Source of the DNA: Candidatus Poribacteria bacterium
GTDB taxonomy: Bacteria > Poribacteria > WGA-4E > WGA-3G
Direction: 5' to 3'
NCBI GenBank assembly: GCA_026706025.1
Contig: JAPOZO010000056.1
Coordinates: 124,001 to 188,000 of the forward strand
Length of the DNA: 64,000 bases
In this document: in pieces, positions 9,123 to 16,774 of the stretch
How positions within the stretch are numbered: position 1 is the stretch's first letter
Layout: each line of letters begins with the position of its first letter
Translations under genes and position numbers: made by a program
Notes under the pieces: model-generated
What the model saw: the letters and a program-made list of their open reading frames with translations, nothing else
Database searches by the model: none
Told to the model about the DNA's origin: nothing

Positions 9123-9924
9123 TAATTTTCGTGAATTTCTGTGTATTGACAACAAGATCTTTCTCTTTCGTGCAGGTCCGTTGCAACGCCAAAGGTGGTT
9201 CAATGATTGCACGATGCGAACCATCGGATTGACGGACAATGAACGTTGGTAGTATTGCCGCGCCTGTTTTGAGGGCAATAGCAACCGGACTATACGGTGT
9301 GTAGGCGCGCCTGCCAAAAAAATCGACAAAAACGCCGCTGACAGTCGTATCAACATCGGCGACGATGCCAAGTAACTCATTGCGTCTAAGGCATTGAAGT
9401 GCTTGACGTATCCCTGTATCCCGATCAATAGTTGCATAACCGGCTTTTTCTCGGTAATGCGAGACCAAGGCGTTTAAACGCGGAGAACGCAACTCACGAA
9501 CAATCGGAGTCAGCGGAGCAACTGTGGCAGAAATACTGGCGGCGAGAAGTTCCCAATTCCCGAAATGCCCTGTTAAAATAATCGCGCCTTTTCCTGCTGC
9601 GAGTGCCTGCTCCACATGTTCGATCCCTTCAAAACTAACGTATCGCTGGATTTGCTTGCGCCCCAAACGCGGAAACCGCATAAACTCTACGACAGTCTTG
9701 CCGAGATGTTGGAAGCACTGTTTAGCGATTGTTCTGGCACAGCATTCATCCGAGAATGTCAAACTACACCGTAGATGTTCGCACGCTAATTCTCTATATC
9801 GCGGTGCGATCCAAAATACAAGCGTTCCTAACCATCCGCCGATAGCGAGTGCTACGGGACGCGGTATCTGAGATACGCAAAATCCAAGCGATTTGGCGGC
9901 AAACGCATAGTACCAATCTTTCAT
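9052..9924 (-). CDS. Lipid A biosynthesis acyltransferase (LpxL/HtrB family)
   Basis: A member of the LpxL/LpxM (HtrB) family, which adds a secondary acyl chain to lipid A at the inner membrane. The catalytic HX4(D/E) motif appears as HFGNWE inside TGHFGNWELLA. One N-terminal hydrophobic segment (SQIPRPVALAIGGWLGTLVFWIA) would anchor it. The ATG at 9924 (MKDWYYAFAAKS) is preferred to the upstream ATG at 9993, whose extra residues are not family-like. It heads a run of lipid A and LPS transport genes on the same strand. Confidence 0.83.
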   Translation of the reverse strand: MKDWYYAFAAKSLGFCVSQIPRPVALAIGGWLGTLVFWIAPRYRELACEHLRCSLTFSDECCARTIAKQCFQHLGKTVVEFMRFPRLGRKQIQRYVSFEGIEHVEQALAAGKGAIILTGHFGNWELLAASISATVAPLTPIVRELRSPRLNALVSHYREKAGYATIDRDTGIRQALQCLRRNELLGIVADVDTTVSGVFVDFFGRRAYTPYSPVAIALKTGAAILPTFIVRQSDGSHRAIIEPPLALQRTCTKEKDLVVNTQKFTKIIESYIRQYPAQWIWMHRRWKTQN

Positions 9925-10039
9925 TGTTAAATAGTATACTAAATTTCTTCCAAAATTACAAAGAAAAATATACCACAACACAAATCCTACCACGTATAGG
10001 CAGAATTTGTTACTTTGTTGTATTGGCGGATGATTCCCT

Positions 10040-10150
10040 TTATTTTTTGATGTCCTTACTATAATGGGAAGGTTGTAATGACCGGTAGCGCGACTGATTC
10101 AGGTGTTGTTTGATGGGATCTTCAAATCTTTGTTCTGTATATGTCGGCAC
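10040..10150 (-). pseudogene. Relic of a type I restriction HsdR N-terminus
   Basis: A 36-codon frame from a GTG at 10150 reads MPTYTEQRFEDPIKQHLNQ, then SRYRSLQPSHYSKD and a stop. From memory this resembles the extreme N-terminus of HsdR subunits (TEQ-FE-HI--HL--SGYRS----DYDK). Nothing of the nuclease or helicase remains. It lies in a 717-bp gap next to an IS3 relic. The match is short and was made by eye. Confidence 0.4.
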
Positions 10151-10367
10151 GGTCTATACCTCGTTCAATAGATGAGGGTTGTTGCGGCATCATACTCCTT
10201 TGGATCTTGAAAAGTATAACATAGAAATACCGAAAAATCAACGCGATATAGCGAGATGCTGCGAAATGCTGCGAATTTTTCTGGGTTTTTTCAAAAAACA
10301 TAACATATATTAAGTGTTAACACTGCGAAAAATACAACATAAAAAAAATGAAGTGCCAACGGTAATT

Positions 10368-10480
10368 CAGACCACAAAATCAGCAAAGTTAAGACAAGTT
10401 TTTTGCTCAAATTCTACAGGTGTCAAATGGTTTCCTAACGCCGAGTGAGGACGTTTCTATTTATACACTTGTAGGATAAT
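10368..10480 (-). pseudogene. 3' relic of an IS3-family transposase
   Basis: Read on the minus strand this frame gives VYK, a stop, then KRPHSALGNHLTPVEFEQKT and CLNFADFVV, ending at 10368. The KRPHSALG--TP-EFE pattern is the C-terminus of IS3-family OrfB integrases. The internal stop and the loss of everything upstream show a dead fragment. The rest of 10151-10641 holds no gene that I can recognise, only a short ATGCTGCGAA tandem near 10254-10276. Confidence 0.65.
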
Positions 10481-10641
10481 CGGATACTCCTTTCGCTTAG
10501 ATTGTTATTATATCACAATCTTGGTTTAGAGGGTGGCCCGAATTTCCGATGGCAGTACACCTTGCGTTGCAGCGGAATATCCCTTGATTTCCAGCATAAT
10601 TTGCGGTAGACTCTAAGATTAGGAGTAGAACGGACATCTCT

Positions 10642-11961
10642 ATGGATACCCCTGAAAACGTCAATAAAGAAATCTATCGCCTCGCGCTTCCGAATATCGT
10701 CAGCAATTTTTCTATCCCGCTTCTGGGTGCGGTGGATACCGCATTGATGGGACGGTTGGAATCCGAACACTATCTCGGTGCCGTTGGTATCGGTGGTATT
10801 ATCTTCAGTTTTATTTATTGGGGGTTCGGGTTTCTCAGAATGGCGACGACAGGATTGACAGCGCAAGCCTTTGGCGAAAAAGACCTTCCCGAATGTGGGT
10901 GCTTGCTACTAAGAGCGATATGCATCGGAATCACGGCAAGTCTACTGCTTCTTATCTTCCAATGGCAGCTTGTGAATGTCAGTTTCCTGCTCATTGATAC
11001 AAGTTCAGAAGTGGAACACCTTGCGCGAACCTATTTCCATATTCGCATCTATGCTGCCCCTGCGACGTTGTGCTTGCATGCGTTTCACGGTGTCTTTCTG
11101 GGGTTACAGAATGCCCGTTATCCAATGCTATTGACGATTGTGGTGAATCTTGTCAATATTGCTCTGAATCTGGTGTTTGTGCGGTTGTTCGGTATGAAGG
11201 TAGCGGGTGTTGCTTTGGCGACTGTCATTGCGCAGTATGTCGGATTGTTCTTAGCAGTTCTACTTTTTTCGAGATACTATCGAGGTCTTTTGAGAGCGTG
11301 GCGTTTCCGAGAGGTCTTGGCACTTTCCAGACTCAAGCGATTCCTTAACATTAGTGGTGACATCTTCATCAGAACCTGTTGTCTTGTGTTTAGCCATGCT
11401 GTTTTCACAGCGAAATCCGCCGTTTTGAGCGATACTTTTCTTGCTATCAACACAATCCTCCTTCAGTTTATCAATCTTTCATCCTACGCGATTGATGGGC
11501 TCGCTTTTGCAGCGGAAAGTCTGATCGGTAAGTACAAGGGGGCACAAGATATGCTGAATTTGAAACGAACAACGCGCCAGGTCTTCTTCTGGTCATTTCT
11601 GTTCGGTGGCGTAATTATGTTAATTTTCGTGTTATTTGGAGAGATGCTGCTACATCTCTTTACAAATCAGGTGCCGCTTATCAAGCAGGCAAAACCGTAT
11701 CTTATCTGGATAATTGTCGCGCCTGTCGTCAACGTCGCTGCCTATATCTGGGATGGTATTTTTCTGGGAGCAACTGCTTCTAAGGCACTGCGGAATTCTG
11801 TAATTGTGTCAACACTCCTTTTTTTAAGTGCTGTCTACTTGCTCATGCCTTTTGGGAACCACGGCTTGTGGGGAGCATTAACATTGCTTCTGATTGCCCG
11901 CGGTGTGTCGCTAACAGTATTGGCACCGAAATACCTGTTTAAAGCAGCAGATTCTGAGTAG
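10642..11961 (+). CDS. MATE-family multidrug efflux transporter
   Basis: A 439-residue polytopic membrane protein with about 12 hydrophobic segments in two homologous halves. It has MATE landmarks: LALPNIVSNFSIPLLGAVDTALMGRL at the N-terminus, GFGFLRMATTGLTAQAFGEKD, and FINLSSYAIDGLAFAAESLIGKYKG in the second half. It resembles the DinF-like branch, which exports drugs or organic cations against a Na+ or H+ gradient. No regulator is adjacent. Confidence 0.85.
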   Translation: MDTPENVNKEIYRLALPNIVSNFSIPLLGAVDTALMGRLESEHYLGAVGIGGIIFSFIYWGFGFLRMATTGLTAQAFGEKDLPECGCLLLRAICIGITASLLLLIFQWQLVNVSFLLIDTSSEVEHLARTYFHIRIYAAPATLCLHAFHGVFLGLQNARYPMLLTIVVNLVNIALNLVFVRLFGMKVAGVALATVIAQYVGLFLAVLLFSRYYRGLLRAWRFREVLALSRLKRFLNISGDIFIRTCCLVFSHAVFTAKSAVLSDTFLAINTILLQFINLSSYAIDGLAFAAESLIGKYKGAQDMLNLKRTTRQVFFWSFLFGGVIMLIFVLFGEMLLHLFTNQVPLIKQAKPYLIWIIVAPVVNVAAYIWDGIFLGATASKALRNSVIVSTLLFLSAVYLLMPFGNHGLWGALTLLLIARGVSLTVLAPKYLFKAADSE

Positions 11962-12238
11962 TCAGTCCTCAGAAATCGCTTGCCTTTCTCTGCCCGACTG
12001 GCGGGGTTGAATGAAGACAAGACTTACGCAAATTTAGCATACGGTGTGAGATTCTTTTATTCAGCTCACGTTAGGACATCTCTATAAATGCTGAAGAAAT
12101 CCGCAGAAATCCGCAGAAACACCCTATCAAATACCCCTATCAAATACCCCAAGCAATACCCCAAGCAAAAACCCCCTACGGGACTGAAGCGGTTTTTGAA
12201 GTATTCAAGATTTTGTTTATTGTAAAGTTTTAACCACC
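11962..12238. repeat. Gene-free stretch with CCCC(C)TAC-type repeats
   Basis: No gene is visible. A direct-repeat tract at 12090-12175 has AATCCGCAGA twice, CTATCAAATACCCC twice, CCAAGCAATA and CCAAGCAAAAACCCCCTACGG. The last part matches the right half of the GTAGGGG...CCCCTAC elements found in the pyrimidine operon. A GACTTACGCA motif near 12023 recurs near 19759. Confidence 0.5.
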
Positions 12239-12268
12239 TTGACTTAATAAATTGAATTAAGATATAAT
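12239..12268 (+). promoter_or_regulatory. Likely sigma-70 promoter of the primase-helicase gene
   Basis: TTGACT at 12239-12244 and TATAAT at 12263-12268 are separated by 18 bp. They lie 71 bp upstream of the ATG at 12339, in an AT-rich stretch. Called by eye. Confidence 0.55.
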
Positions 12269-12338
12269 TGCCTTAGTAAGATTTTAGTAGTTTAATCCGG
12301 TTATTTCACTGAGGCGGAACTTGCGTTATAAATAAATT

Positions 12339-15300
12339 ATGAACGCCTTAAAAGATATCCTTCAGCGTTGTCATCAACGACATAAAAAGCCGCTTCGCCA
12401 GCGAAAAACAAAGGTGACACCTGCGCTGTACAAAGGGTTCCCATATCATTTCACGGTCTATTGTGCTTGGCGATGCCCTGTGAGACTCTATGAACTCGAG
12501 CAGGCAGACATCTCTTTCATGCCTATAGGACGCGCACCTCAGCACGACCACGGTCCGCTGGATTTTGGCGGTGAACGGTTCTTGAGCCGACAACGTTTAA
12601 GTGATTGGAATAACTGGGTATGGCACAAATCATGGGGAATTCAAATCTATACCGGTACGCCTTCAGAGCACGATGGCGCGCAATGGCACGACATTGATTT
12701 TAAGTATGACGCGATTTGTGCTGCCCCGGATACTGTTCTTGCTTGTATTGAGGCACTCGTTAATTCTGTTGCGAATCCACTATTGACGCTGACAAAGTCT
12801 GGTGGGCTGCGTTTTTCTTTCAGAGTACAGGGTTATCTCCATCAAAATACTGATGAAGCGAAGCAGTATATCTATAAACACACACCGACGACAGAAAATC
12901 CATACCATCGCGATGTATATCTTGAGATTCTTGGCAATGAGGAATACAGTCTCTGGGATGGGCGCTATGAGATTCTGCTCGGAAATTTATTAGATCCGCC
13001 TATCATTACTAAAGAGGTACTCTTTGCCCCTATTGACGCCCTTCGCGCTGCGCTTCACGAATCTGCGCCGCCAACAGAAGGGGAGTTAGCACTGAGTCCC
13101 CGATCGGTACCTGTTGTGCCAACGTACTTCGGTTCGCACAACCTTAATCTTGCAAAAGAGGCGTTTTTGAAGCGCGAGTTTTCTTATGTCCAGCAGGAAA
13201 ATAACGTTCACTACTGGAACCGCCCCGACAGCGACGTTGAAGATGGACGCGTTTTGTTATGGGAACAAGACGGGGTGGTGTGGATACGCGCATCGACATC
13301 TGATGAAGGACTACCGATGGAGGCGACACATATAACAGATGTCTGGGACGATACCGGTATTCTGCCATTGCTACCAGCTGCTGGACTACCTGTAACGGAT
13401 AATGTGCGTGACGTGCGGGAAGGGAAACTCAGTCCATTGGCGATAAAGCGTCCGGATCCTATGCTGCATCAGCAGGGACGTGAAAATAAGGTTTACGGGA
13501 CCCTTAAAAAGAACGCCGCTAAGATACAGCGTGTTTTCAATCGGGAGGTCCGAATTCTCGGACTTATTGCCGAGACAGGGGCAGGGAAAACCTACGCCGC
13601 GGCATCCTATGTCCTCAACGGCGGTGCGATCAGTTTCAGCGGAAAGTCCGTGGTAACAAAAAAAGCAGAACGCCGCTTTCAAAATCAAGACTTGCCATCG
13701 GTTGCCTACAGGCGAGCACGCGAATACTTGTGGGAACAAGTGAAAGAGATACCGGTTGAGGAACGGATGGCGACCCCTTTTCAACGCGGTAATATCTGTG
13801 AGGACCCGGAGCGGTGTTACGAGTTTGAAAGAAAGGGTGGGAATCCAGATGAAAGTATTTGTCCACAGTGTCCAGTTTATATAGAGTGTCAGCAGCGCGG
13901 CTATTTGTCGCAACCCGGCACACTGCAACGTGCCAAAGCACAAATATGTAACCCAATGCGACTGTTTTTGGATCCACAAAACTCAGAAACGGTGGAAAAA
14001 ATGCTTGAGAAGACAGATGACACAGAGCGGCTCTGTATCATTGATGAAGCGTCAACGGATAGGCTATTTATTTCCTGTCGTATATTAAAAAACACATTGG
14101 AAGAGTGGCGTGTAGACTGGCGAGGAAGTGCCTTAGGGAACTTTGGGAATGCCCTATTAAACGCATTGGAAGTCAAAAGTGGATTTGATGGTAATGCTGT
14201 CGGTCGGATCCGCGCAGTGGTACAGGCATTTGAAGGGCAGAAAGAGACACTCATTCAACAGATGTGTCAAGTCAATGCAACGGGTAAAGTGGTGCCGCGT
14301 GAGTTTGTTGATGACGAAACGGGCGAAACTTTGGCGCGTTTTAGCATTGTGTTTGAAAACGAAGCTGCTGCTCACATTCCCTTAGATACAGACGCTGCAG
14401 ATAAACTTGCGACAAAAGGGCTGCCTGTCTTTGAACTTGATACCTTCGCATTGAACGAGGATATGAAAATACCGATGTCAATGACACAAGCCGTTGCGTT
14501 GGGCGTTTTGGACACAGCAACCGTAACAAAAATCAAGACATTTCCGACAGTTTATAGGCATCCAAATTGGACGTTTTGGCATCAACTGAAGCGTTTCTTT
14601 GAACATTATCCACGGGATGCTGATGCCCCGTTGTTATGGTCTGACGAAGATATGCGGTTCTGGGTGCCACCGGTGTTGCCTCCGACGGTCAAGCGTCTTC
14701 TGTTCATGTCGTCAACGCTCTCCGAGCCGGATCTCTATCGGGCATTTCCGGGTGAAGAGATTGAAGTCCACCACATCAAATCGACAGCGTGGGTCGCCGG
14801 GAATCGAGTTTTTCAGATTCGCACAGGTATCTATCCACGACAAACAATTTTAAACTACGATACCGATTGGAGCGTTATGGGTATGTCTGAGACCGGACAG
14901 CGTTTTTTTCTTGGTATCCAAGCAGAAATTGAGAGTGACCCAAGCGTTAAGCATGCGATTATCACCAGCGGACCAGTAACACAGCATTTACAAAACATCG
15001 CAGCAAGGGAAAATGTCTGTTTTGTAACAGGTTTCAAAGAGATAGAGACATTAGAAGATACCGCTTTTGAAACGGCAGAAGTGGTTTGGATAGTTGGGGT
15101 CCCGTTCTGGTCACCAGGTCTCACTTGGCGGCAATCACAGATTTTGTTTGGCAACGACGAAAAACCGCTCTGTTATGATGGAGAAGCGGAATTTGGGAAC
15201 TACAAAGACGAGCGCATCCAAGATGTTTATGAACGGAGTGCTGCCGGTTTATTTACACAGATTGTCGGTCGAGTCGGATTGAACCGTTTACCGAACAAGA

Positions 15301-15755
15301 CGGTGGTGCTGCTTTCGAGCATGCCATTGCCCGACATCACCAATAGACCCGAAACCCTCCTTTTTGACTGGGAGGACTTTGAGGTTGCTGGCGGGCTGGG
15401 CAAACTCCCTGAGGTAATAGCCGAACGCGAGCACTTTGAAACAGAACGCGACAACCTCACTGCGGAATCTGGTCGCGAAGAAGTGGAACAGGTCATGGGA
15501 GTCTCCAGCAGTCAGGCGAACCGTATTTTGATGAAGCTCAGAGGCGGTAAACGCCTTCGTGCCCCGTTCCGGGACCAGATTTTCTCGCTGCTTTCCGGCG
15601 GTGAGAAAAAAACAGCAGAACTCATTGATGCGATTGACGGACATCCGGGTTCCATCAAAAATGAACTTAAGCGTCTTGTAGATTCTGGTGAAATCGTGAA
15701 GGTTCGGCGGAGTATGTATGCGCTGCCGCCTTCGTCTGACTCGAAAAAAAAGTAA
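12339..15755 (+). CDS. Putative primase-polymerase/XPD-DinG-like helicase fusion
   Basis: 1138 residues. About residues 80-225 resemble an archaeo-eukaryotic primase/PrimPol core: IQIYTG, then HDIDF (117-121, candidate catalytic Asp pair), LTKSGGLRFSF (151-161), and VYLEILGN...RYEILLGN. Next comes a P-loop AETGAGKT (411-418), a Walker B IIDEAS (567-572) and, between them, Cys 487, 493, 508, 511, 517 and 537. This placement recalls the FeS cluster of XPD/DinG helicases. LFMSSTL and QIVGRVGLNR would be later helicase motifs. The last ~90 residues look like winged helices. I know no named family with this full plan. It stands alone behind its own promoter. Confidence 0.6.
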   Translation: MNALKDILQRCHQRHKKPLRQRKTKVTPALYKGFPYHFTVYCAWRCPVRLYELEQADISFMPIGRAPQHDHGPLDFGGERFLSRQRLSDWNNWVWHKSWGIQIYTGTPSEHDGAQWHDIDFKYDAICAAPDTVLACIEALVNSVANPLLTLTKSGGLRFSFRVQGYLHQNTDEAKQYIYKHTPTTENPYHRDVYLEILGNEEYSLWDGRYEILLGNLLDPPIITKEVLFAPIDALRAALHESAPPTEGELALSPRSVPVVPTYFGSHNLNLAKEAFLKREFSYVQQENNVHYWNRPDSDVEDGRVLLWEQDGVVWIRASTSDEGLPMEATHITDVWDDTGILPLLPAAGLPVTDNVRDVREGKLSPLAIKRPDPMLHQQGRENKVYGTLKKNAAKIQRVFNREVRILGLIAETGAGKTYAAASYVLNGGAISFSGKSVVTKKAERRFQNQDLPSVAYRRAREYLWEQVKEIPVEERMATPFQRGNICEDPERCYEFERKGGNPDESICPQCPVYIECQQRGYLSQPGTLQRAKAQICNPMRLFLDPQNSETVEKMLEKTDDTERLCIIDEASTDRLFISCRILKNTLEEWRVDWRGSALGNFGNALLNALEVKSGFDGNAVGRIRAVVQAFEGQKETLIQQMCQVNATGKVVPREFVDDETGETLARFSIVFENEAAAHIPLDTDAADKLATKGLPVFELDTFALNEDMKIPMSMTQAVALGVLDTATVTKIKTFPTVYRHPNWTFWHQLKRFFEHYPRDADAPLLWSDEDMRFWVPPVLPPTVKRLLFMSSTLSEPDLYRAFPGEEIEVHHIKSTAWVAGNRVFQIRTGIYPRQTILNYDTDWSVMGMSETGQRFFLGIQAEIESDPSVKHAIITSGPVTQHLQNIAARENVCFVTGFKEIETLEDTAFETAEVVWIVGVPFWSPGLTWRQSQILFGNDEKPLCYDGEAEFGNYKDERIQDVYERSAAGLFTQIVGRVGLNRLPNKTVVLLSSMPLPDITNRPETLLFDWEDFEVAGGLGKLPEVIAEREHFETERDNLTAESGREEVEQVMGVSSSQANRILMKLRGGKRLRAPFRDQIFSLLSGGEKKTAELIDAIDGHPGSIKNELKRLVDSGEIVKVRRSMYALPPSSDSKKK

Positions 15756-15823
15756 TCCCATCGTAAAATCACTTCGGACCCATCTTCCGCATTATTATCA
15801 GATTGATAACTCTCCGAAAAAAC

Positions 15824-15853
15824 TTGAAAACGCTTTCCAATTCGTGCTAAACT
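15824..15853 (+). promoter_or_regulatory. Possible sigma-70 promoter of the epimerase gene
   Basis: TTGAAA at 15824-15829 and TAAACT at 15848-15853 with an 18-bp spacer, 37 bp before the ATG. An AAGGAG ribosome binding site precedes the ATG at 15891. Confidence 0.4.
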
Positions 15854-15890
15854 GAAAGATTATTACACGCTATAAGGAGAACAATACACA

Positions 15891-16742
15891 ATGCCAAAGT
15901 TTGGTGTAAATTTATTACTCTGGGCAGATAAGTTTGATCGAGAAACTGCAGATCTGATTCCGAAAGTTGCTGAAATGGGTTTTGATGGTGTCGAAATCCC
16001 TATCTTTGACCCAGATACAGTGGACATCCCTTATACCCAAGCACTACTGAAGGATACCGGTTTAGAGACCATCGGGTGTAACATCATGGGTGGGGATAGG
16101 AATCCGATTGACGAGGACCCTACTATTCGAGAAAACGCAAAAACCTATCTTAAACGCACAATCGAGATCGTTGCTGAATTGGGTGCCGATACGCTCGTTG
16201 GACCGATGTATAGTGCTGTGGGTAAACTCGTTGGACGCGCCAGAAACGAACAGGAATGGGACTGGTGCGTTGAAGGTATACGAGAGGTCGCTGAATTCGG
16301 CGGAAAGCACGGTGTCACCCTGGCGAGCGAACCGCTCAATCGGTTTGAAACCTACTTCGTCAACATCGCCGAAGATGCTGTTAAACTTTGTAAAGCGGTG
16401 GATAGCCCGTATTTCAAGGTACATCTGGACACGTTCCACATGAACATTGAAGAAAAGAATCAGGCAGATGCTATTATTGCGACGGGTGATTATTTGCATC
16501 ACATGCACTGTTGTGAAAATGATCGCGGCACTCCGGGCACAGGGCTCGTAGATTGGGATGGCGTTTTTGGCGCATTGGCAAAGGTTAACTATGACAGATG
16601 GCTCGTGATTGAATCGTTTACGCCTGCTGTCAAGGAAATCGCCGCTGCGACGTGTATCTGGCGCGACATCGCGCCGAGTGCCGAAAGCCTCGCGATAGAC
16701 GGTCTCGCCTTCCTTAAACAGAAAGCAGCTCAGCATCTGTAA
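15891..16742 (+). CDS. Sugar phosphate isomerase/epimerase, D-tagatose/D-psicose 3-epimerase-like
   Basis: A 283-residue TIM-barrel of the AP-endonuclease-2 superfamily. EPLNRFETYFVN, HLDTFHMNIEE and the H-x-ENDRGTPGTG-like segment HCCENDRGTPGTG match ketose 3-epimerases of the DTE/DPE family, where Glu, Asp, His and Glu bind the metal. It probably interconverts a ketose at C3 in a catabolic route; the sugar is unknown. A clear AAGGAG precedes the ATG. It is followed after 32 bp by the peptidase gene. Confidence 0.78.
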   Translation: MPKFGVNLLLWADKFDRETADLIPKVAEMGFDGVEIPIFDPDTVDIPYTQALLKDTGLETIGCNIMGGDRNPIDEDPTIRENAKTYLKRTIEIVAELGADTLVGPMYSAVGKLVGRARNEQEWDWCVEGIREVAEFGGKHGVTLASEPLNRFETYFVNIAEDAVKLCKAVDSPYFKVHLDTFHMNIEEKNQADAIIATGDYLHHMHCCENDRGTPGTGLVDWDGVFGALAKVNYDRWLVIESFTPAVKEIAAATCIWRDIAPSAESLAIDGLAFLKQKAAQHL

Positions 16743-16774
16743 AACAGTAAACCATTCAAGAAGGAGGGATGGAG

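Noticed and set aside
9123-9437. Long upstream extension of the lptC frame
   Set aside because: It lies wholly inside the acyltransferase gene on the same strand and has no LptC-like sequence or signal features.
12090-12180. CRISPR-like array before the primase-helicase gene
   Set aside because: The direct repeats are short, irregular and adjacent without unique spacers; they match the CCCC(C)TAC-type repeats.
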